From positions 1 through 8,668 of the forward strand of contig SXQV01000202.1 of NCBI GenBank assembly GCA_005792805.1: 8,668 bases of DNA. The letters run 5' to 3'. The position numbers were made by a program, and so were the translations under genes. The notes under the pieces are model-generated. The model saw nothing but the letters and a program-made list of their open reading frames with translations, ran no database searches and was not told the origin of the DNA. The DNA comes from Methylococcaceae bacterium. Its GTDB lineage: Bacteria > Pseudomonadota > Gammaproteobacteria > Methylococcales > Methylococcaceae. This document shows, piece by piece, positions 1-5,158 of this stretch (its first letter is position 1; each line of letters opens with the position of its first letter).

Positions 1-1
1 G

Positions 2-1555
2 GAGGTGGGGTATCGGTTTGCGGGATGGTCGGGTGCCTGTCAGGGGGGCGAGCCGGTGTGTACCGTGACGGTGGATGATGACCTGTCCTTGGGTGCCCGC
101 TTTGTGAAAACGGCGGCGGTGGCTTTGACCGTGGAGGGCCAAGGGACGGTGACGCCGAGTGAGGGGGCGGCGTGTCCGGCATCGTGCGAGTGGCATCCGG
201 ATGCGGGCGCTGAATGGTCTTTGATGGCGGTGCCGGCGGCCGGCTGGCGGTTTGCTGGCTGGGCGGGAGCCTGCCGGGATGGCGAGCCCCGCTGTGCGTT
301 GACGATGACGGCGGATCAGACGGTGACGGCGCGCTTTGTGCCGGTATTTGCACTGACGGTGGAGACGGTGGTGGGCGGCCAGGTAATGGGGTTGACGGGA
401 GATACCCCGTGTACGGCGACTTGCGTGCAACCGCTGGACGGCGGATCTGTCTTGAAGCTGCAGGCCGTGGCCGAGTCGCCGCATCGCTTTGCCGGCTGGG
501 AGGGTGGCTGTAGCGGTGTGGATCCTTTGTGTGAGGTGACGCTGGATGCCGAGAAGACGGTGAAGGCGCGGTTTGTCCCAACCGTGCAGCTGACCCTGCA
601 AAAAACGGGTGAGGGAGTGGTGCGCAGTGAAGCGGGCTCACTGGTGTGTGGGGACGTTTGTAGCGGACGGGTGGATGTGGGGGCCGAGCAGGTATTGCAG
701 GCGGAGGCAGCGGCGGGCTGGCGGTTTACGGGGTGGAGCGGTTCCCCGTGTGAGGGGCAGGCCGCCACGTGCCGGGTTACACCTGCGGCGGATGGGGCGG
801 TGACGGCGACGTTTGTGCGGACCCATGGGGTACAGAGCGCGGCGAGTGAGTGGGGGGATGTATGGGGTGTGAGTGTATCCGGGGCAAGCCCGGCCCTTGG
901 TCCGTGGACTATTGATGAGGGGGCGGTGCTGCTATTGACGCCGGTGGCGAAGGCGGGGGCGCGCTTTGACCATTGGGTGGTGGGTTGCGTGGGGACCGGG
1001 CTGTGCCCGTTGATGGTGACGCAGGACCAGGCCGTTTCGGCGGCTTTCAGGCTTTTGCCGGCTTATCCCTTGCGGTTAACGGTTCGCGGTCAGGGCCAGG
1101 TGAACAGTGAACCGGCAGGTGTGGCGTGCGGGCAGGGGCCGACGGCAGGGTCCTGCCGTGGCGAGTTCTCCGATGTGACCTTGCGGGCGGTGCCGGCGGC
1201 GGGCTTTGTGTTTCGGGGCTGGGCGGGGTGTGCTGCGGCGTCTCATCCGGTGTGTACCACGACTTTGAATCGGGCATCCGCTATCACGGCCGAATTTGTG
1301 CAGGTGCCCCGGCATGAGATGAAGGTGACGGTGACTGGCCCGGGGGCAGTGCAGGGCTTGGTGAAGGGGCAAGCTTGCGTGAAGGCTGGCCGCGCCTGCC
1401 GCACGATGGTTGTGCAGGGCGGTGAGGTGGCCTTGACGGCGGTGCCGGAAGACGGGCATTTCTTTGTGGGCTGGAGCGGGGCGTGTGCAGGGAGGGAAGT
1501 GACCTGCCGGGTGCCGGTGAGTGGGACGGTTGGAGTGGGGGCGGTGTTTCAGTAG
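2..1555 (+). CDS. C-terminal part of a large repeat protein with cysteine-containing divergent InlB B-repeats (5' end outside window)
   Basis: The reading frame is open to the left edge, and the first residues already lie inside a repeat, so the start is outside the window; the GTG at 5 is internal. About 516 residues are visible, made of seven units of 75-80 residues (approx. 1-36 partial, 39-113, 115-192, 194-272, 273-352, 354-433, 437-515). Each unit has a beta-rich 'LTV-GxGxV' opening, an F-x-G-W core (W8, W86, W165, W244, W406, W490; FDHW in unit five) and an 'ARF/ATF' ending. Most units carry two cysteine pairs, a short C-x3-C type and a GxC-x(4-7)-C type, which suggests disulfides and an extracytoplasmic location. 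This matches the divergent InlB B-repeat / bacterial repeat family found in large surface or secreted proteins. The protein ends inside the last repeat (...GAVFQ) with no visible sorting signal or membrane anchor. A role in adhesion or cell-surface structure is inference; any enzymatic or binding domain would lie upstream. The coding strand is strikingly rich in G over C. Confidence 0.85.
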   Translation, partial: EVGYRFAGWSGACQGGEPVCTVTVDDDLSLGARFVKTAAVALTVEGQGTVTPSEGAACPASCEWHPDAGAEWSLMAVPAAGWRFAGWAGACRDGEPRCALTMTADQTVTARFVPVFALTVETVVGGQVMGLTGDTPCTATCVQPLDGGSVLKLQAVAESPHRFAGWEGGCSGVDPLCEVTLDAEKTVKARFVPTVQLTLQKTGEGVVRSEAGSLVCGDVCSGRVDVGAEQVLQAEAAAGWRFTGWSGSPCEGQAATCRVTPAADGAVTATFVRTHGVQSAASEWGDVWGVSVSGASPALGPWTIDEGAVLLLTPVAKAGARFDHWVVGCVGTGLCPLMVTQDQAVSAAFRLLPAYPLRLTVRGQGQVNSEPAGVACGQGPTAGSCRGEFSDVTLRAVPAAGFVFRGWAGCAAASHPVCTTTLNRASAITAEFVQVPRHEMKVTVTGPGAVQGLVKGQACVKAGRACRTMVVQGGEVALTAVPEDGHFFVGWSGACAGREVTCRVPVSGTVGVGAVFQ

Positions 1556-1586
1556 GGGGTTTGGGTGGAGTGGTGCCCTTAGCCAG

Positions 1587-1613
1587 AGGTCCTTCGCAGG
1601 CTTAGGACGACAC
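1587..1613 (+). repeat. Palindromic repeat arm, forward copy 1
   Basis: This is one of three forward copies of a 27-28 base motif that begins AGGTCCTTCG and ends AGGACGACAC. In this copy the internal inverted pair is GTCCT/AGGAC with a short spacer, so it can fold as a small hairpin. The same motif recurs at 1910-1937 and 2099-2125, and in inverted, longer form at 1816-1852 and 2134-2170. Confidence 0.75.
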
Positions 1614-1682
1614 CTGTTGGTGTGGGGTGGCGGTAGACTGGGGATTTTTGGCCTTGATGAGAAAGGGCTGTAGCCGGCGCGT

Positions 1683-1710
1683 GGGGAGCTCGGGCTTGAT
1701 TCGACTCCCC
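1683..1710. repeat. Small inverted repeat inside unit 1
   Basis: GGGGAG at 1683-1688 is complementary to CTCCCC at 1705-1710. After a one-base bulge, TCG (1690-1692) can add three pairs with CGA (1702-1704). No T-tract follows on either strand, so a terminator is not supported. It may be structural within the repeat unit or chance. Confidence 0.35.
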
Positions 1711-1751
1711 ATTTGACGCCGCTCATGGCAGGGCTCATCACGGGACGGACC

Positions 1752-1809
1752 GATGCGAGGCTGGTGCCGGCATTGGGCTCCGCTCGCGCCGTGGGCGACG
1801 CTCCCACGG
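1752..1809. repeat. 58-bp REP-like repeat, copy A
   Basis: This 58-base stretch is identical to 1973-2030. Its right end is a palindrome: CCGTGGG (1789-1795) pairs with CCCACGG (1803-1809) over a 7-base loop. On the minus strand it begins CCGTGGGAGCGTCGCCCACG, in the style of the GTGGGAGCG-type REP sequences common in gammaproteobacterial intergenic regions. The surrounding bases differ between the two copies, so the identity ends sharply. Confidence 0.85.
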
Positions 1810-1815
1810 GGGGTT

Positions 1816-1852
1816 GTGTCATCCTGATCGACCATGGGGGGAGAAGGATCTC
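1816..1852 (-). repeat. Palindromic repeat arm, inverted copy 1
   Basis: This 37-base copy begins GTGTCATCCTGA and ends GAAGGATCTC. It matches 2134-2170 in length and in both ends, with a variable middle, and contains the pair ATCCT/AGGAT. Relative to the forward arms it is inverted, with extra bases in the loop. It starts 6 bases after the end of 58-bp copy A. Confidence 0.75.
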
Positions 1853-1909
1853 TTGCTATGGGCAGGCAGTGGGCCTTTGCTGTGGGGTTGGGGTGGTGCC
1901 GGTAGCCTA

Positions 1910-1937
1910 AGGTCCTTCGTTTCACTCAGGACGACAC
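1910..1937 (+). repeat. Palindromic repeat arm, forward copy 2
   Basis: This copy of the AGGTCCTTCG...AGGACGACAC motif is one base longer than the other forward copies, with TTTCACTC in the middle. The pair GTCCT/AGGAC is kept. It overlaps the inner part of the left end of repeat unit 2. Confidence 0.75.
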
Positions 1938-1972
1938 GGGTTGGGGGTGCGTGGGAGGCCCGCCCTCGGGCT

Positions 1973-2030
1973 GATGCGAGGCTGGTGCCGGCATTGGGCT
2001 CCGCTCGCGCCGTGGGCGACGCTCCCACGG
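1973..2030. repeat. 58-bp REP-like repeat, copy B
   Basis: This is base-for-base identical to 1752-1809 and lies 221 bases further on in the same orientation. The terminal palindrome is CCGTGGG (2010-2016) with CCCACGG (2024-2030). Perfect identity amid diverged surroundings points to recent duplication, gene conversion or recent insertion of the same element. Confidence 0.85.
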
Positions 2031-2035
2031 AGCAT

Positions 2036-2064
2036 TTGTTAATTTGATGTGAACCTTAAATATT
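2036..2064 (+). promoter_or_regulatory. Weak candidate promoter for the AAA/PD-(D/E)XK gene
   Basis: The only A+T-rich patch in this GC-rich intergenic region offers TTGTTA (2036-2041) as a -35-like box and AATATT (2059-2064) as a -10-like box with a 17-base spacer. Neither box is a good consensus match. If used, the transcript would carry a leader of over 100 bases containing the hairpin at 2113-2146. Confidence 0.2.
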
Positions 2065-2098
2065 GGGGGCTGGTTGAGTGGCGGTAGACCCGAGACTG

Positions 2099-2125
2099 AG
2101 GTCCTTCGCAAGCTCAGGACGACAC
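2099..2125 (+). repeat. Palindromic repeat arm, forward copy 3
   Basis: This is the third copy of the AGGTCCTTCG...AGGACGACAC motif, with CAAGCTC in the middle. It faces the inverted arm at 2134-2170, separated by eight T-rich bases, so the pair forms a large composite hairpin. Confidence 0.75.
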
Positions 2126-2146
2126 GTTTTTTAGTGTCATCCTGAG
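2113..2146. repeat. Strong hairpin upstream of the AAA/PD-(D/E)XK gene
   Basis: CTCAGGACGACAC (2113-2125) pairs with GTGTCATCCTGAG (2134-2146) at 12 of 13 positions (one C/A mismatch) around the T-rich loop GTTTTTTA. It comes from the meeting of a forward and an inverted repeat arm. It lies 45 bases before the start codon at 2192, so it could affect expression if transcribed. The T-run is in the loop and not after the stem, so it is not a classical terminator. Confidence 0.65.
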
Positions 2147-2170
2147 CGACCAACGGGAGGGAAGGATCTC
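2134..2170 (-). repeat. Palindromic repeat arm, inverted copy 2
   Basis: This is the second 37-base inverted arm, GTGTCATCCTGAG...GAAGGATCTC, equal in length to 1816-1852. It runs directly into the right end of repeat unit 2, ending at 2183. The TCATCCTGAGCGA...GAAGGATCT style resembles intergenic repeats that occur widely in bacterial genomes (general recollection). Confidence 0.75.
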
Positions 2171-2183
2171 AGGCTACCGGCAC

Positions 2184-2187
2184 GGAG
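2184..2187 (+). promoter_or_regulatory. Ribosome binding site supporting the start at 2192
   Basis: GGAG lies four bases before the ATG at 2192. The alternative ATG at 2222, which would give the more family-typical opening MHRKKLPIG, has no purine-rich sequence before it, so 2192 is preferred. The site begins immediately after repeat unit 2. Confidence 0.5.
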
Positions 2188-2191
2188 TACA

Positions 2192-3805
2192 ATGCCAGAC
2201 CTCAGCCCAAACGCCCACGCCATGCACCGCAAGAAACTCCCCATCGGCATCCAGACCTTCCGCAAGATGCGGGAGGATGACTATTACTACGTCGACAAGA
2301 CAGCCTTGGCCTTGCGGCTGATTGAGGAGGGCTCGCATTTTTTCCTGTCCCGTCCCCGGCGCTTTGGCAAGTCGCTGTTTCTGGATATGCTGGGGGAGCT
2401 GTTTGCCGGGAGTGAGGCGCTGTTCCAGGGGCTTTATGCTCATGACCGCTGGGACTGGTCCCTCGCTTACCCGGTCATCCGCGTCAGCTTTGCCGAAGGG
2501 GTACTGCATGACCGGGCCACGCTGGATCGGCGTATCCGTGCCATTCTCCGGGAGAATGCGGATAACCTGGGGATTGCCTGCCGGGATCCCGACGACATTC
2601 CCACCTGTTTCGGCGAACTGATACGCCGTGCCCATGCCGCCACCGGCCAGCGCGTCGTCGTCCTGGTCGACGAATACGACAAACCCATCCTCGACAACAT
2701 CAGTAATCCCGGAATAGCGCGGGAAATGCGCGATGGGTTGCGCAATCTCTATTCAGTCATCAAAGGCCAGGACGCCCACATCCGCTTCGCCTTTCTCACC
2801 GGCGTCTCCAAATTCAGCAAAGTCAGCCTGTTCTCCGGGCTCAACAATCTGCGCGACATTACGGTCTCCCCGGCCTACTCCGCCCTCTGCGGCTACACCG
2901 AAGCCGACGTCGATAGCGTTTTTGCTCCTGAACTCGAAGGGCTGGATCGGCAGCAGATTCGCGACTGGTACAACGGCTACAACTGGACCGGCGAAGCCGT
3001 CTACAACCCCTTCGACCTTCTCCTGTTGTTTGAAGAAAGACAGTTCCGCCCCTACTGGTTCGAGACCGGCACCCCGACTTTTCTGATTGACGTCCTGACC
3101 GAGCGCGGCTACTTCACGCCGGATTTGTCGGCCGTCCATGCCTCGGAGAGCCTGCTGTCCACCTTCGATGTCGATCAGATGCCGTCCGAGGCCTTGTTAT
3201 GGCAGACCGGCTACCTCACCTTTCGTGGTCAGCGCCAGACCGGCGCCCGCATCGAATACACCCTGACCGAACCCAACCTCGAAGTGCGCAGTGCCCTGCA
3301 TGATGCCCTGCTCAAGCGCCTGATGGGCGAATCCATGCGTGCCGAGCGCACGGAAAGTCGGCTCTTTGATCGCCTGACGGCCAATGACTTTCCAGGACTT
3401 GAGGCCCACTTCAATCAGCTCTACGCCAGCATCCCCGCCGACTGGTACCGCAACAACCCCATTGCCCGGTACGAAGGCTATTACGCCAGCGTTTTCTACA
3501 GTCACTTCGCCGCCCTCGGCCTCGACATCACCCTGGAAGACGCCAGTAGCCATGGCCGTCTCGACATGGCCGTGCGCTTCAACGGGCAGATTTACCTGTT
3601 TGAATTCAAGGTGGTCGAACTGACGCCAGAAGGCCAGGCGCTGCAACAGATCAAGGACAGGGGCTATGCCGATAAATATCGCGCCGAGGGCTTGCCCATT
3701 CACCTGATCGGCGTCGAGTTCAGCCGTGAACAGCGCAGTGTGGTGGGGTTTGCAGTGGAAAGTCTGGCGAGCTCGCGCCCGGCGGCGGCATTGGAAGTCC
3801 GCTAG
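2192..3805 (+). CDS. AAA-ATPase-like / PD-(D/E)XK nuclease family protein
   Basis: The 537-residue product has the layout of the widespread AAA-ATPase-like plus PDDEXK_9 (DUF1703) family. The N-terminal domain carries the family opening LPIGIQTFRKMRE (16-28), a P-loop-like SRPRRFGKS (53-61) with K60 and S61, a Walker B-like VVVLVDEYDKP (155-165) with D160 and E161, and FLTGVSKFS (201-209). WYNGYNW followed by VYNPFDLL (259-277) is also typical. Near the C-terminus is a PD-(D/E)XK core: helix residue E428 in RYEGYYASV, D458 in HGRLDMAV, then E471-x-K473 in YLFEFKV and QQIKDRGYADKY (485-496). All expected catalytic residues are present, so it looks intact. The family is often multicopy and patchily distributed; its substrate and role are not settled, and defence or mobile-element functions are speculation. 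The gene abuts repeat unit 2 and is followed after 73 bases by a glycosyltransferase of unrelated function. It is probably cytoplasmic, since no signal peptide or membrane segment is visible. Confidence 0.9.
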   Translation: MPDLSPNAHAMHRKKLPIGIQTFRKMREDDYYYVDKTALALRLIEEGSHFFLSRPRRFGKSLFLDMLGELFAGSEALFQGLYAHDRWDWSLAYPVIRVSFAEGVLHDRATLDRRIRAILRENADNLGIACRDPDDIPTCFGELIRRAHAATGQRVVVLVDEYDKPILDNISNPGIAREMRDGLRNLYSVIKGQDAHIRFAFLTGVSKFSKVSLFSGLNNLRDITVSPAYSALCGYTEADVDSVFAPELEGLDRQQIRDWYNGYNWTGEAVYNPFDLLLLFEERQFRPYWFETGTPTFLIDVLTERGYFTPDLSAVHASESLLSTFDVDQMPSEALLWQTGYLTFRGQRQTGARIEYTLTEPNLEVRSALHDALLKRLMGESMRAERTESRLFDRLTANDFPGLEAHFNQLYASIPADWYRNNPIARYEGYYASVFYSHFAALGLDITLEDASSHGRLDMAVRFNGQIYLFEFKVVELTPEGQALQQIKDRGYADKYRAEGLPIHLIGVEFSREQRSVVGFAVESLASSRPAAALEVR

Positions 3806-3866
3806 CGGTCGGAGGGCGCAGGACTACACGGTCTTTGTATCATCCGAAATCAGTTTCCATGGTGTT

Positions 3867-3870
3867 GAGG
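3867..3870 (+). promoter_or_regulatory. Ribosome binding site of the glycosyltransferase
   Basis: GAGG lies eight bases before the ATG at 3879, a good spacing. This fixes the start at MKVAVIAEWL and not at an in-frame ATG at 3726, which overlaps the previous gene by 80 bases and would add 51 residues of non-family sequence. Confidence 0.65.
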
Positions 3871-3878
3871 TTATCCTT

Positions 3879-5024
3879 ATGAAAGTCGCCGTTATTGCTG
3901 AATGGCTCTCAACCTATGCCGGTTCGGAGCGTGTTCTGGAGCAGATGATTGCCTGCTTTCCTGAGGCGGATGTGTTTGCTGTGGTGGATTATGTCCCTGA
4001 GTTGGAAAGAGGATTCTTGCAGGGCAAGGTACCCAAGGTTTCGTTTATTCAGCAGCTTCCCCTGGCGCGCGAGCATTTCCGGCATTATTTACCCCTGATG
4101 CCATTGGCGGTGGAGCAGTTTGATCTCTCTGGCTACGATCTGATTTTGTCCAACAGTCATGCGGTGGCCAAGGGCGTGATTGCTGGTCCGGATCAGCTGC
4201 ATATTGCTTACGTCAACTCTCCCATGCGTTATGCGTGGGATTTACAGCCACAGTACCTGCGTGAAGCCGGACTGGAGCGCGGAGTCAAGAGCTGGCTGGT
4301 GAAGTGGTTTTTGCATGGATTGCGGTCGTGGGACCAGCATACGTCCAACGGGGTGGACGTGTTTTTGGCTAATTCCCGGTTTATTGCCCGCCGAATCTGG
4401 CGGGTTTATCGACGAGAGGCGGAAGTCCTTTACCCGCCAGTGGATGTTTCCAATTTCAGCCTGCACGAGGCCAAGGAAGGCTTCTATCTGACGGCCTCGC
4501 GGATGGTGCCTTACAAGCGCATTGACCTGATTGTCGAGGCGTTTCGGGCGATGCCGGACAAGACCTTGGTGGTCATTGGTGATGGCCCGGAGATGGCGAA
4601 AATACGAGCCAAGGCCGGGCCTAACGTCACCCTCATGGGCTATCAGTCTTTCAATGTGTTACTTGATTATCTGCAACGCGCTAAAGCCTTTGTGTTTGCC
4701 GCTGAAGAGGATTTCGGCATTCTTCCTGTAGAAGCACAGGCGTGCGGAACTCCTGTCATTGCCTTTGGTAAGGGGGGTGCTCTGGAGACCGTTCGGGGGC
4801 AGACGGATGACCGGCCGACCGGGGTGTTTTTTACCGATCAAACCTCTACGGCCATTCAGGCCGCCGTATCGCTGTTTGAGGAGATGCAGGACCGGTTATC
4901 TCCGGCCCAGTGCCGCGAGAATGCCCTGCGGTTTTCGACCGAACGGTTCAATCGTGAATATCACGCTCTTGTGATGGCGGCTTGGGAGGCGTTCCGGTGT
5001 CAGGGTTCCATTCGCCGGGGTTGA
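3879..5024 (+). CDS. GT4-family glycosyltransferase, WbaZ (O-antigen mannosyltransferase)-like
   Basis: The 381-residue GT-B fold enzyme should transfer a sugar from a nucleotide-sugar donor to a growing surface glycan at the cytoplasmic face of the inner membrane. The N-terminal acceptor domain has the opening MKVAVIAEWLSTYAGSERVL and YVNSPMRYAWDLQPQYL (111-127), a hallmark of the WbaZ-like group. The C-terminal donor domain shows LTASRMVPYKRIDLIVEAF (204-222), VVIGDGPE (231-238) and the retaining GT4 signature E277-x7-E285 in EEDFGILPVEAQACGTPV, followed by FGKGGALETV (296-305). Length and motifs are complete. No transmembrane segment is visible, so it would be soluble or peripheral. No other polysaccharide genes lie beside it, which is unusual, since such enzymes normally sit in O-antigen or capsule clusters. 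Family-level assignment is confident; mannose as the sugar is a similarity-based guess. The last few residues (CQGSIRRG) are not family-conserved, and the gene runs straight into the toxin remnant. Confidence 0.88.
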   Translation: MKVAVIAEWLSTYAGSERVLEQMIACFPEADVFAVVDYVPELERGFLQGKVPKVSFIQQLPLAREHFRHYLPLMPLAVEQFDLSGYDLILSNSHAVAKGVIAGPDQLHIAYVNSPMRYAWDLQPQYLREAGLERGVKSWLVKWFLHGLRSWDQHTSNGVDVFLANSRFIARRIWRVYRREAEVLYPPVDVSNFSLHEAKEGFYLTASRMVPYKRIDLIVEAFRAMPDKTLVVIGDGPEMAKIRAKAGPNVTLMGYQSFNVLLDYLQRAKAFVFAAEEDFGILPVEAQACGTPVIAFGKGGALETVRGQTDDRPTGVFFTDQTSTAIQAAVSLFEEMQDRLSPAQCRENALRFSTERFNREYHALVMAAWEAFRCQGSIRRG

Positions 5025-5029
5025 AGCCG

Positions 5030-5156
5030 GTTGCGGCGATTGACGCGCTGGCAGGGAGTGGGCTCAAGGGTGGCGCTATCGCATCGTTTACGAAGTGCAG
5101 GACGGGAATTGCCGGTCCTTGTTGTCCGCATGGGTCATAGCGGTGAAGTTTATGGC
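5030..5156 (+). pseudogene. Degraded RelE/ParE-family toxin remnant
   Basis: Three reading frames together spell the C-terminal part of a RelE/ParE-type toxin. Frame 2 gives VAAIDALAGSGLKG (5030-5071), resembling the family's AIDALA...LKG segment. Frame 1 gives WRYRIVYEVQDG (5071-5106), and frame 3 gives ELPVLVVRMGHSGEVYG (5106-5156), the family's typical final strands and closing GHR-EVY motif. Two frame changes, missing residues (WRYR joins directly to IVYE, where family members usually have a few more residues) and the lack of a stop after EVYG all indicate decay. The N-terminal half is not recognisable, and no antitoxin gene is next to it. Since toxin fragments are cut by frameshift, no active product is expected. 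It fills the gap between the convergent glycosyltransferase and rsmE genes. The last two segments are strong matches; the frame 2 segment is less certain. Confidence 0.7.
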
Positions 5157-5158
5157 TG

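Larger units (their letters stand above)
1573..1865. repeat. Repeat unit 1, about 290 bp, bounded by inverted ends
   Basis: The left end (1573-1595) and the reverse complement of the right end (1843-1865) agree at 19 of 23 positions, with shared blocks TGCCC, TAGC, AGAG and TCCTTC. Inside lie a palindromic arm (1587-1613), a small hairpin (1683-1710), one 58-bp REP-like copy (1752-1809) and the opposite arm (1816-1852). It resembles unit 2 at 1896-2183 in size, ends and inventory. No transposase is encoded. It could be a non-autonomous mobile element, a compound REP element or a structured RNA; the sequence does not decide between these. Confidence 0.6.
1896..2183. repeat. Repeat unit 2, about 290 bp, bounded by inverted ends
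   Basis: The left end (1896-1918) and the reverse complement of the right end (2161-2183) agree at about 21 of 23 positions; the outer 13 bases GTGCCGGTAGCCT are perfect. Inside are a forward arm (1910-1937), the second 58-bp REP-like copy (1973-2030), an A+T-richer patch, another forward arm (2099-2125) and the opposite arm (2134-2170). The right end stops at the ribosome binding site of the following AAA/PD-(D/E)XK gene. No obvious target-site duplication flanks it. Confidence 0.65.
1556..2191. other. Gene-free, repeat-filled intergenic region
   Basis: This stretch of about 636 bases holds no convincing gene. Short open frames on both strands arise from translating the repeats; the 58-bp repeat read on the minus strand gives the same GASPTARAEPNAGTSLAS peptide twice. 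The content is two tandem units of about 290 bp, with small palindromic arms, two identical 58-bp REP-like copies and one A+T-richer patch at about 2031-2065. No clear terminator for the upstream repeat protein is visible. Confidence 0.8.

Noticed and set aside
1076..1822. Long open frame on the minus strand opposite the repeat protein
   Set aside because: It is antisense to a clear repeat-protein gene, has low-complexity His/Pro/Arg-rich composition, and its first part is the translation of the 58-bp REP-like repeat.
1713..2153. Several short open frames in the intergenic region on both strands
   Set aside because: They translate the palindromic arms and the 58-bp repeats, share the same peptide because of the repeat, and lack ribosome binding sites.
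1573..2183. CRISPR array
   Set aside because: The repeated parts are few, of unequal length, in both orientations and unevenly spaced; there are no regular spacers or cas genes.
2222..2224. Alternative start of the AAA/PD-(D/E)XK gene at the second ATG
   Set aside because: It cannot be excluded, but it has no Shine-Dalgarno, whereas 2192 has GGAG four bases upstream.
3726..3878. Upstream in-frame start for the glycosyltransferase at 3726
   Set aside because: It overlaps the previous gene by 80 bases and adds non-family sequence; the ATG at 3879 has a good GAGG at the right distance and gives the family's normal N-terminus.
5100..5121. Terminator for the glycosyltransferase or rsmE from the AGGAC/GTCCT inverted pair
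   Set aside because: The stem is short with a mismatch, has no T-tract on either side, and lies inside the toxin remnant's coding-like sequence.
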